DNA from: Myxococcales bacterium
GTDB taxonomy: Bacteria; Myxococcota_A; Polyangia; Haliangiales; Haliangiaceae
Direction: 5' to 3'
Length of the DNA: 46,302 nt
Assembly (NCBI GenBank): GCA_947483555.1
Contig: CANKMW010000078.1
Coordinates: 1 to 46,302, forward strand
In this document: positions 21,542 through 28,959 of the stretch, in pieces
Layout: every line of letters starts with the position of its first letter
Numbering within the stretch: the stretch's first letter is position 1
The notes under the pieces: generated by a model
Database searches by the model: none
Seen by the model: the letters and a program-made list of their open reading frames with translations, nothing else
Told to the model about the DNA's origin: nothing
Translations under genes and position numbers: made by a program

Positions 21542-23407
21542 ATGTCGGACGCTGCGGCGCCGGGCACGATCGGCGGGGGTATTGGGACCGTCGGCGAACT
21601 CGTGGCCGTCCAGGATGGGGCCGCCGAAGTCGCCGCCGCGCTGCGGCGTGAGAAGAAGAAACTCGAGCTGGTCAGCGAGGTCGGCACCGCGCTGTCGAGC
21701 GCCCTCGCGCTGGAGGACCTGCTGGTCCTGTTGATGGAGAAGGTCACCCAGCTCATGGAGGCCGATCGCTCCACGCTGTACCTGCTGTCCGATGACGGCG
21801 GCGAGCTGTGGTCGAAGGTCGTGCAGGGCGGTGAGGTCTTGAAGATCCGCCTCCGCGTCGGCGAGGGCATCGCGGGCTGGGTGGCGTCGTCGGGCGAGGT
21901 GGTCAACATCGCCGATGCCTACGAGGACACCCGCTTCCAGCCCGCGGTCGACCTCCGTTCCGGCTACCGGACCCGCTCGTGTCTCACCGTGCCGATGCGC
22001 AACTCGCTGGGCGCCACCGTCGGCGTCCTGCAGGTGCTCAACAAGCAAGCTCCCACCGGCGACCACGGCCCGTTTGGCGCCGACGACGTCGAGCTCTTGC
22101 TGGCGCTCGGCAGCCAGGCCGCGGTCGCGATCGAGAACTCGAAGCTGTACCTCTCCGTGGTCGCCAAGAACGTCGAGCTGGCCCACGCCAAGGCCGAGCT
22201 CGAGCAGAAGAGCCACGAGCTCAACGTCCTCTACGAGGTCGAGAAGGAGCTGTCGGCGGCCGCTGACCTCGACTCGTTGCTCGAGCGAATCCTGGCCCGC
22301 GCCGCCGCGCTGCTCGGCGCCGAGGCCGGGACCATCGCGCTGCTCACGCCGGCCGGCGACGCGCTCGAGCTGCGCACGGTCGTCGGACCGGCCGCCGAAC
22401 GGTTGCGCCACCAGCGCCTCGAGCTCGGGCAGGGGTTGCTGGGCTGGGCGGTTGCCCACCGCCAGGGCGTGGTCTCCAACCACGCCGCCGACGATCCGCG
22501 CCACGCCTCCGAGTTCGCGCGCCAGCACGGCGTGTCGCCGGTCAGCCTGATCGCGGCGCCGGTGATCTCCGGCGACTCCGTGGTCGGCGGCGTCGAGGTC
22601 GTCGATCGTCGCGGCGGCACCGGCTTCGATGACGCCGATCTCAAGCTGCTGGTCTTGATCGCCGGCCAGATCGGGCAGGCCATCTCGCTCGGTCGTTCGC
22701 GTGACGAGCACCGCGACCAGGACCGGTTGGCCTCGATCGGGCGGCTCATGGCCGGCGTGCTCCACGATCTCAAGACGCCGATGACCGTGATCTCGGGCTA
22801 CGCCCAGCTCATGGCGGCCTGCGAGGACGCCGGCCAGCGCGAGCGCTACGTCGACAGCATCCTGCGCCAGTTCGACATCATGAGCGGCATGACCCGCGAG
22901 GTGCTGCAGTTCGCGCGTGGCGATCGCGAGCTGATGGTGCGCAAGGTCTATCTCCATCGGTTCGTCGAGGAGGTCGTGACCCAGCTGCGCCACGCGTTCG
23001 CCGGCCGCCAGATCGAGATCGAGGTCGAGCTCGGCTACGACGGCGCCACCCACTTCGACGAACAGAAGATGGTGCGCGTCCTGCACAACCTGGCCCGCAA
23101 CGCCGCCGACGCCATGCCGGGTAGTGGTCATTTCTGGCTGCGCACGCGCCTCGAGGGCGATCACCTCATCCTCGAGGCCGCCGACGACGGCCCCGGCATC
23201 CCGCTGGCGGTCAAGGCCCGCCTGTTCGAGCTGTTCGCGTCGGGGACCAAGGGCGGTACCGGCCTGGGCCTCGCCATCGTCAAGAAGATCGTCGACGATC
23301 ATGGCGGCACGATCGGGTGCGAGACCGGACCGACCGGCACCACGTTCACGATCCGCATCCCGCACCGCGCGACGCGCACCGGCGAGTTCCCGCCGATCCG
23401 CGGATGA
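21542..23407 (+). CDS. GAF-GAF sensor histidine kinase
   Basis: 621 residues, soluble. GAF domain 1 spans about 45-200 (ADRSTLYLLSDDGGELW, VGEGIAGWVASSGEVVNI, LTVPMRNSLGATVGVLQVLN). A coiled-coil linker spans about 205-240. GAF domain 2 spans about 241-385 (LGAEAGTIALL, GLLGWAVAHRQGVV). HisKA follows with phospho-acceptor His408 in GVLHDLKTPM. HATPase_c (about 490-615) shows the N box NLARNAADAM, G1 DDGPGIP and G2 GGTGLGLAIVKKIVDDHGG. There is no receiver domain and no adjacent response regulator gene. Its stop overlaps the start of the next gene (ATGA at 23404-23407), which couples it to the ABC transporter genes. Inference: it senses an intracellular ligand and signals to, or about, that transporter; the ligand is unknown. 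Confidence 0.93.
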   Translation: MSDAAAPGTIGGGIGTVGELVAVQDGAAEVAAALRREKKKLELVSEVGTALSSALALEDLLVLLMEKVTQLMEADRSTLYLLSDDGGELWSKVVQGGEVLKIRLRVGEGIAGWVASSGEVVNIADAYEDTRFQPAVDLRSGYRTRSCLTVPMRNSLGATVGVLQVLNKQAPTGDHGPFGADDVELLLALGSQAAVAIENSKLYLSVVAKNVELAHAKAELEQKSHELNVLYEVEKELSAAADLDSLLERILARAAALLGAEAGTIALLTPAGDALELRTVVGPAAERLRHQRLELGQGLLGWAVAHRQGVVSNHAADDPRHASEFARQHGVSPVSLIAAPVISGDSVVGGVEVVDRRGGTGFDDADLKLLVLIAGQIGQAISLGRSRDEHRDQDRLASIGRLMAGVLHDLKTPMTVISGYAQLMAACEDAGQRERYVDSILRQFDIMSGMTREVLQFARGDRELMVRKVYLHRFVEEVVTQLRHAFAGRQIEIEVELGYDGATHFDEQKMVRVLHNLARNAADAMPGSGHFWLRTRLEGDHLILEAADDGPGIPLAVKARLFELFASGTKGGTGLGLAIVKKIVDDHGGTIGCETGPTGTTFTIRIPHRATRTGEFPPIRG

Positions 23408-24177
23408 TCGGGCCGGTGATCGGGTGGACCGGCGGGCCCATGGTCGGGTCCGCGATCGCCGTCGCTGGCGTGACCCGGCGCTTCGGTGGCCGGACGGCGC
23501 TCGAGGGCGTGACCTTCGCGGTCGGGCCCGGTCGCCTGTGCGCGGTGTGCGGCGGCAACGGCGCCGGCAAGACCACGTTGTTGCGGGTGGTCGCCGGTTA
23601 TCTCGACGCCGACGCCGGCCGCGTGACGCTGGCGACCGGGGCCCGCCTCGGCTATCTGCCCGAGGGTGCGCCGTTGCCGCTCGAGTTGACGATCGCCGAG
23701 TACGTACGCCATCGGGCCACGCTCGCCGGACTGGCTCGCGCCGCGGCCGGGGCGGCGGCCGACCGTGCCCTCGGCGAGCTCGGCCTCGGCGATCGGGCCG
23801 ACGATCCGATCGGGCGCCTGTCGAAGGGCCTGCGCCAGCGCGCGGCGCTCGCCGGGGTGCTGGTCGGGGCGCCGGCGGTGCTGGCGCTCGACGAGCCGGC
23901 CTCGGGCCTCGACGAGCTGCAGCGCGGCGAGCTGCGCGCCACCTTGCGCACGCTCGCCGCGGGCGGCGCGGCCGCCGCGCTGGCCGGGGGGCGGACCATC
24001 CTGTGGTCGACCCACGAGCTGTCCGACGTCGAGGCGGTGGCCGATCAGGTCGTGGTGCTGGCCGGCGGCCGCGTGGTCGCCGATGGCGACGTCGCCGCGG
24101 TCAAGGCGGCGGCCGGGACCGGTGATGCCCCGCTGCGCGAAGCGATCGCCGCGCTCGCGACCAGGCCAGCGTCATGA
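23404..24177 (+). CDS. ABC transporter ATP-binding protein, Gld-like system
   Basis: 257 residues from the ATG overlapping the kinase stop; an internal ATG at 23440 (MVGSAIAVAG) is an alternative. Walker A is GGNGAGKTT, the signature region LSKGLRQR, Walker B VLALDEPASGLD and the switch His is in WSTHELSD. A short insertion of about 12 residues (AAGGAAAALAGGR) follows Walker B. It supplies ATP hydrolysis for the ABC-2 type permease encoded immediately downstream, whose ATG overlaps this stop codon. The arrangement of ATPase, then GldF/GldG-type protein, then DUF4340-like protein, matches gliding-associated or 'Gldg family' ABC loci. The transported substrate of such systems is not established. 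Confidence 0.92.
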   Translation: MIGPVIGWTGGPMVGSAIAVAGVTRRFGGRTALEGVTFAVGPGRLCAVCGGNGAGKTTLLRVVAGYLDADAGRVTLATGARLGYLPEGAPLPLELTIAEYVRHRATLAGLARAAAGAAADRALGELGLGDRADDPIGRLSKGLRQRAALAGVLVGAPAVLALDEPASGLDELQRGELRATLRTLAAGGAAAALAGGRTILWSTHELSDVEAVADQVVVLAGGRVVADGDVAAVKAAAGTGDAPLREAIAALATRPAS

Positions 24178-26333
24178 GCTGGTGGCGAGCGGTCGCAGCG
24201 GTCGCGGGCCGCGAGCTGACGATCTACCTGCGCTCGCCGATCGCGCTCACCGTCGCCGCGGCCTTCCTGGTGCTCGAGGGCGCGTCGTTCGCGGCGCTGG
24301 TCGGTGCGCTCGCCGATCCAGCCCGTCCGGCGCCGCTCGGCGCGGTGCTCGAGAGCCACTTCGGCGGCACGCTGGTGCACTGGATGCTGGAGCTGACCGT
24401 CCTGGCGGCGCTCGCCGCGCGGCTGGCCGAGGAACGGCGGGCCGGCACCTGGGAGGCGCTGGTGACGGCGCCGGTGGACGAGCGCGCGGCGGTGACCGGC
24501 GCCTGGCTGGCGGCGACCGCGCTGTGGGCGGCGCTGTGGCTGGTTTGCCTGTCGCACGTCGCGATCCTGGTCGCGCTGGCGCCACCCGGCGCCGCCATCG
24601 ACGCCGGTCCGATCGCGACCGCCTATGCTGGCGAGGTGCTGATCGGCGCCGCCGCGCTGGCGGTGGCGATGGCGGCCGGCGCGTGGTCGGCGCAACCGAT
24701 GGTGGCGACCATCGCCGGCTTCGCCGTGCTCAGCGGCTGGTTGCTGGTCGGGGAGCTGGGGGAGCTGGCGCCCACCGTGGTCGCCGACGCGCCGCCGCTC
24801 GCCGCCATGCTCGATCGGATGGGGCCGCGACGCGTGCTGGCCGCGATGGCGCGTGGCGAGGTGCGCTGGGACGCGATCGGCGTCCTGATCGCGATGATCG
24901 CCGCCGGGCTGCGGCTGACCACGGCGCTGGGCGGCGTCGGCCGGCGGCGCCGGGCCACCGTGGCGGCCGGCGTCAGCGAGGCGGTCCTGGTCGGCACCGC
25001 GCTGGCGCTGGCGGCGGTGCTGGTGGGCCGCGTGCTGGGGTCGTGGGACGTGACGGCGGCGCGTCGCAACACGCTCGAGTCGGCGACGCTCGCCGTGCTG
25101 GCGCGGGTGCGCGAGCCGGTGACCGCGACGGTCCTCCGTCCGGGCGTCGACGCCAACCGGCCGCTGTTCGAGGAGACCGAGCGCGTGCTCGACCGCATGA
25201 CGGCGGCGCAGCCGGCGCTGCGGGTGACCAGCTTCGATCCGGCGACCGACCCGTCGGCGGTGGTCGCGCTGGCGGCGTTCGCGGCGATCGACCAGACCGA
25301 GCTGGTGCGCGGCGGCGCGGTGGTGCTGGCCCGCGGCGAGCGGGCGCGGGCGATCGCGCTGCGTGATCTCGAAGGTGCCGGCGCGGTCGAGCTGGAGGCG
25401 CGGACCTTCGAGCACGTGCGCATCGAGGCGGCGCTCGGCCAGGCGCTGGCCGAGCTGCTCGACGACGCGCCGGTTCGGTTGTGCGCGACCACCGGCCACG
25501 GCGAGGCGTCGCCGGACGACGGGGCGGGGAGCTGGTCACCGGTGGTCGCTCGCCTGGCCGCCGACGGTCTGAGCGTCGCCGCCGTCGACGTCGTCGGCGG
25601 CGTCCCGTCGACGTGCCGGGCGCTGATCGTCGTCGGTCCGTCGGCCCCGTTCACCGCCGTCGAGGCGGCGGCGGTGGCCACCTACCTCGACGGCGGCGGA
25701 CGGCTGATGGTCGCGTTGCCGGTGCTGGCGCCGGGCGGCACCACCGGGCTCGAGGTGGTGCTGGCGTCGTGGGGCGTGGCCACGCCAGCGTTGACCGTCG
25801 TCGACGAGGCGCTGGCCTTCGACCTGCCGGGCACCATCCGCGTCGTCGACGGTTACGGTGATCACCCGATCGTCCGCGGCTTCGCCCATCGGTGGGCGAC
25901 GGTGTGGCAACACGCCCGGCCGATCGTCGCCCCCGACGCGGTGGCGCTGGTGCACGGCACCGCCGCCGGTCGGGCCGTGCACGGCCAGCGCCACACCCAG
26001 GGCGAGGTCGCGGGACCGGTCGCGCTGGCGATCGCCGCCGAGCGCGGCCCGGCGCGCCTGGTCGTGATCGGCAGCGCGGCCGCGATGAGCGGCGAGCAGG
26101 CGGGGCGGGGCTGGAACGGTGACCTGCTGGCCGCGCGCGCGATCGGCTGGCTGGCCGGTCGGGTGGTGGCGCCGGCGGTGCCCGAGAAGGACGGCGACCG
26201 GGTGCGGCTGGTGATGAGCGCCGCGGCGCGACGCACGGTGGCGGCGCTGGTGATCGGCGGCGTGCCGCTGATCGCCGTGCTGGCGCTGTGGCTGGCGGGT
26301 CGCCGCCGCCGCCGCGTGGCGAGGCGATCGTGA
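24174..26333 (+). CDS. Fused ABC-2 permease and GldG-type protein (GldF-GldG fusion)
   Basis: 719 residues. The first 260 form an ABC-2/GldF-type permease with about six hydrophobic helices (AVAGRELTIYLRSPIALTVA at the start, EERRAGTWEALVTAPV after the second helix). A further helix (about 270-290) leads into WDVTAARRNTLESATLAVLARV, which corresponds to the GldG entry motif. A large soluble GldG-like domain follows (about 300-680), with LCATTGHGEASPDD and YLDGGGRLMVALP. The chain ends with one helix and a basic tail (LAGRRRRRVARRS). In Bacteroidetes, GldF and GldG are separate proteins; fused or adjacent forms occur in other phyla. ATGA and GTGA overlaps on both sides couple it to the ATPase and the DUF4340-like gene. 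A gliding role is not shown by this sequence. Confidence 0.85.
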   Translation: MSWWRAVAAVAGRELTIYLRSPIALTVAAAFLVLEGASFAALVGALADPARPAPLGAVLESHFGGTLVHWMLELTVLAALAARLAEERRAGTWEALVTAPVDERAAVTGAWLAATALWAALWLVCLSHVAILVALAPPGAAIDAGPIATAYAGEVLIGAAALAVAMAAGAWSAQPMVATIAGFAVLSGWLLVGELGELAPTVVADAPPLAAMLDRMGPRRVLAAMARGEVRWDAIGVLIAMIAAGLRLTTALGGVGRRRRATVAAGVSEAVLVGTALALAAVLVGRVLGSWDVTAARRNTLESATLAVLARVREPVTATVLRPGVDANRPLFEETERVLDRMTAAQPALRVTSFDPATDPSAVVALAAFAAIDQTELVRGGAVVLARGERARAIALRDLEGAGAVELEARTFEHVRIEAALGQALAELLDDAPVRLCATTGHGEASPDDGAGSWSPVVARLAADGLSVAAVDVVGGVPSTCRALIVVGPSAPFTAVEAAAVATYLDGGGRLMVALPVLAPGGTTGLEVVLASWGVATPALTVVDEALAFDLPGTIRVVDGYGDHPIVRGFAHRWATVWQHARPIVAPDAVALVHGTAAGRAVHGQRHTQGEVAGPVALAIAAERGPARLVVIGSAAAMSGEQAGRGWNGDLLAARAIGWLAGRVVAPAVPEKDGDRVRLVMSAAARRTVAALVIGGVPLIAVLALWLAGRRRRRVARRS

Positions 26334-27982
26334 CGCCGCCTGGCGCGGCGCGGCTGGTCGCGCTGACCGCGGTGGTGGTGGCGCTGGCCGCGGCGGTCGG
26401 CATCACCGGTGGCGAGCACGGCGCCGTCGAGCGGCCGTTGATCGCACCCGGGCTCGTGGTCGCCGACGTCACGACGGTGACCCTGGTGCCGGCCACCGGC
26501 CCCGCCATCACGATCGGGCTCGACGAAGCCGGCGCCCGGGTCACGGCGCCGGTGCCGGGGCCCGCCGACGAGGCGGCGGTGCGAGATCTGATCTCCGCGG
26601 TCGCCACCGCCCGCGCCGACCGGGTGGAGCGCGGCGCCGCCGCGTGGCGCCGCGCCGGGCTCGACGCACCGTCGATGGTGGTGGGTTTCGGGCGACCCGG
26701 TGCACCGCCGATCGAGGTCCGGCGCGGCGCCGCGCTGCCGGCCAGCGGCCAGGTCTGGCTCGGGATCGGTGGCCGCGCGCTGCTGACGCCGGGCTGGGTC
26801 GGTGACGCGCTGGGCCGCGATCTGCTGGCCTTGCGCCGCCGGCGGCCGTTCCCGCCCGGGCCGACCACCGGTGTCGAGGTCCACGGCGGTGGTGCGGAGG
26901 TCGTGCTGGCCGGCGATCCCCTGCGTCGCCGCGACGACGGTACCAGCGTCCGCATCGCGGCGACCGCGCTGGCCGGTCTCCAGACCGCGCTGGCCGCCAT
27001 CGTCGTCGACGTGCTGGTCACCGGCGACCTGCTGGCGCCGCAGGTCACGGTCCGTGTGCTCGGCGGCGCCGCGGTCGCCGAGTTGACGACCTACGGACCG
27101 TGCCCGGGCGTGGTCGATCACGTGCTCGTCGATGGTAGCGCTGGCGTCGGCTGCGTGCCGGTGACGTCGATCGACGCGCTGGTCGACGCCGCGCGAACGC
27201 TCGCCGGTCGTGGCGCTGTGCTCGCCGCGCCCCTCGAGGGCGAGCTGGTGTCGGTGGCGGAAGGCGACACCGTGCTGGCCCGGCGCGGCGCCGGCTGGCA
27301 GCTGGTGATCGGCGGCGTCACCACCGTTGCCGACGACGGCGCGGTCCACGAGTTGCTGGCCGCGCTGGCGACGCCGGGCACACCCGCTCCGGTGCCGCTC
27401 GGCGCCGCCGACCAGACGTGGACGGTGACGCTGGCGCGGGGGGCGGTGGAGACCTGGCGCTGGTGGTGGCCCATGGGCACGACCGCGGCCGTCATGCGCC
27501 GCGACGACGAACCCGACGCGTTGATCGTCAGCACGGCCGCCGGCACCGCGGTGCGCGGCCTCGGCGTCGGCTTGCGCGATCTGACCGTGCTCTCGATCGA
27601 CGCCACGACGATCGCCGCCATCGGCGCCCGCGGTGCGGCGCCCGCCGAGCTCGCGCGTGGCACCTTGGTTGGCGAATGGCAGGTCACGATGCCACCCGGC
27701 TCGGTCGCCGGCCCGGCGGTGGTCGCGATGGTCGAGGCGCTCGCGCTGGTGCGTGGCACCGCGTGGCTCGCTGCCACCGGCCTCGGCCGCGTCCGGCGCA
27801 CGCTCGCGATCACCCTCGACGCACCGCCGGTGCTCGGCGCGACACCGAGCACCCACACGATCTCGATCGGCGCCGCGCGACCGGCCGGCGCGTGCGCGGT
27901 CCGCGTCGACGTGCTGCCACCGCTCGAGCTGCCCGCCGCGACCTGCGCCGCGCTGCTGGCGCCGCTGACCCGGCGACCGTGA
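26330..27982 (+). CDS. DUF4340-like protein of the Gld-type ABC locus
   Basis: 550 residues from GTG 26330, which overlaps the preceding stop (GTGA). One N-terminal membrane anchor (about 5-25, LVALTAVVVALAAAVGI) is followed by a large periplasmic region. Repeated modules of the type 'V..VTLVPATGPAITIGLDEAGARVTAPVPGPADEAAVRDLISAV' and 'AADQTWTVTLARG' resemble DUF4340 domains, which regularly accompany GldG-like ABC genes. No catalytic motif is seen. The gene is the last of the coupled block. A GGGCTC array lies 14 bp beyond its stop, before a converging lipoprotein gene. The DUF4340 assignment rests on pattern and context. Confidence 0.75.
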   Translation: MTPPGAARLVALTAVVVALAAAVGITGGEHGAVERPLIAPGLVVADVTTVTLVPATGPAITIGLDEAGARVTAPVPGPADEAAVRDLISAVATARADRVERGAAAWRRAGLDAPSMVVGFGRPGAPPIEVRRGAALPASGQVWLGIGGRALLTPGWVGDALGRDLLALRRRRPFPPGPTTGVEVHGGGAEVVLAGDPLRRRDDGTSVRIAATALAGLQTALAAIVVDVLVTGDLLAPQVTVRVLGGAAVAELTTYGPCPGVVDHVLVDGSAGVGCVPVTSIDALVDAARTLAGRGAVLAAPLEGELVSVAEGDTVLARRGAGWQLVIGGVTTVADDGAVHELLAALATPGTPAPVPLGAADQTWTVTLARGAVETWRWWWPMGTTAAVMRRDDEPDALIVSTAAGTAVRGLGVGLRDLTVLSIDATTIAAIGARGAAPAELARGTLVGEWQVTMPPGSVAGPAVVAMVEALALVRGTAWLAATGLGRVRRTLAITLDAPPVLGATPSTHTISIGAARPAGACAVRVDVLPPLELPAATCAALLAPLTRRP

Positions 27983-27994
27983 GGCCGCCGTGAT

Positions 27995-28038
<44 letters not shown>

Positions 28039-28111
28039 TGTGGCGGGGTTCTAGAACACCGATCGGTTTGAAACCGCTGCGAGTCCGATCGCTTGCGCGC
28101 CCCCACCGGTC

Positions 28112-28155
28112 GTCCTGAGCCGGACCGAGCGCAAGCGAGGACCGTGTCGAAGGAC
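28112..28155 (+). repeat. REP-like unit, CCTGAGC...GTCGAAGG
   Basis: Starts with GTCCTGAGC and ends with GTCGAAGGAC, with 25 bp between. It is inverted relative to the unit at 28173-28210 and shares both ends with 45896-45916. Confidence 0.75.
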
Positions 28156-28172
28156 GGACTTCGTCGACATGC

Positions 28173-28210
28173 GCCCTTCGACTCGGCCGCTGCGCGGCCT
28201 CGCTCAGGGC
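28173..28210 (-). repeat. REP-like unit, inverted copy
   Basis: On the minus strand it starts GCCCTGAGC and ends GTCGAAGGGC, with 19 bp between. With the unit at 28112 it could form a long imperfect hairpin downstream of two converging genes, possibly serving as a terminator. Confidence 0.75.
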
Positions 28211-28272
28211 AAACGGATTCCCACCGTCGTGGAACGTCGCGAAATCAGATCCGTTCCAAACCGTTCGGGGTT

Positions 28273-28959
28273 CTAGTGCGCGGGCGGACGGATCACGGGA
28301 TCCGCGACCTCGATGGGCGCCGGCGAGACCCAGGCCTGGGTGACGTTGTTGAACGACTGGTAGACCAGCAGGCCTTCGGTGTTGCTCTCGCCATGCGGCG
28401 AGGCGTGCAGCCACTGCCCGGTGGCGATGACCTCGTCGCCGACCTTGTACGGCGGCGCCGCCGGCCAGGTCTCGACCATTTCCTTGGGCAGGTTCTTCTT
28501 CTCGAGCTTGCTCATCTCGCGCGGCACCTCGACCACCCACGCGGCGCGCTCGACGGGCGTATCGGGGGTGTCGCCGAGGTAGAGCGCCGGGCGCCGGCAC
28601 AGCGTGGGGTTCTCTTCGATCCGCTTGGCGACCGCGAGATCCTCCTCGTTGGGCTGGCGGATCGCGGTGGCGCAGTCGTACGCCCACACGATGTAGCCCT
28701 TGATGGAGATCTGCTCCTTGATGTACCGGTTGCCCTGGACCCGCATCTCCTTGACGGTGTGCGAACCGTCGGGGTGCGGCTTGGGCACCTCGAACGCGGG
28801 CACGGTCGGCATCGTCACTTTGATCTTGTGGGTCTGGACCTCGGCCTGGGCACCCTTGAGCTGGTCGCCCTTGCAGGCCCCCAGCGCGGCTGGCAGGATG
28901 CACAACCCAAGGCACGACACGACCGATGCGACGGACCCGACCGAGCGCGGCTTCGACAT
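28273..28959 (-). CDS. Small lipoprotein, possible OB-fold
   Basis: 228 residues from ATG 28959. The signal peptide is SKPRSVGSVASVVSCLGLCILPAALGAC with the lipid-attached Cys in LGAC, so it is a periplasm-facing lipoprotein. The mature part includes a segment VQGNRYIKEQISIKGYIVWAY, a strand pattern seen in OB-fold proteins, and later YKVGDEVIATGQWLHAS, which resembles a closing OB-fold strand. A pair of Cys (AYDCATAIR, TLCRRPALYLG) might form a disulfide. A TATCAC box lies 6 nt before the ATG. The start lies inside the 5' end of the divergent solute-binding protein gene (34-bp overlap). The function is unknown, and the OB-fold is a suggestion from pattern only. Confidence 0.75.
   Translation of the reverse strand: MSKPRSVGSVASVVSCLGLCILPAALGACKGDQLKGAQAEVQTHKIKVTMPTVPAFEVPKPHPDGSHTVKEMRVQGNRYIKEQISIKGYIVWAYDCATAIRQPNEEDLAVAKRIEENPTLCRRPALYLGDTPDTPVERAAWVVEVPREMSKLEKKNLPKEMVETWPAAPPYKVGDEVIATGQWLHASPHGESNTEGLLVYQSFNNVTQAWVSPAPIEVADPVIRPPAH

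Larger units (their letters stand above)
28044..28276. mobile_element. Candidate MITE-like insertion with 11-bp direct repeats
   Basis: CGGGGTTCTAG occurs at 28044-28054 and 28266-28276, flanking 211 bp. Near the inner ends are related inverted segments (CGGTTTGAAAC starting at about 28066, and the complement of GTTCCAAACCG ending near 28263). Inside lie two inverted CCTGAGC/GTCGAAGG repeats. The right copy of the direct repeat supplies the stop codon (TAG, read on the minus strand) of the lipoprotein gene. It could be a small transposed element with a target duplication, or a chance pair of short repeats. Confidence 0.4.
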
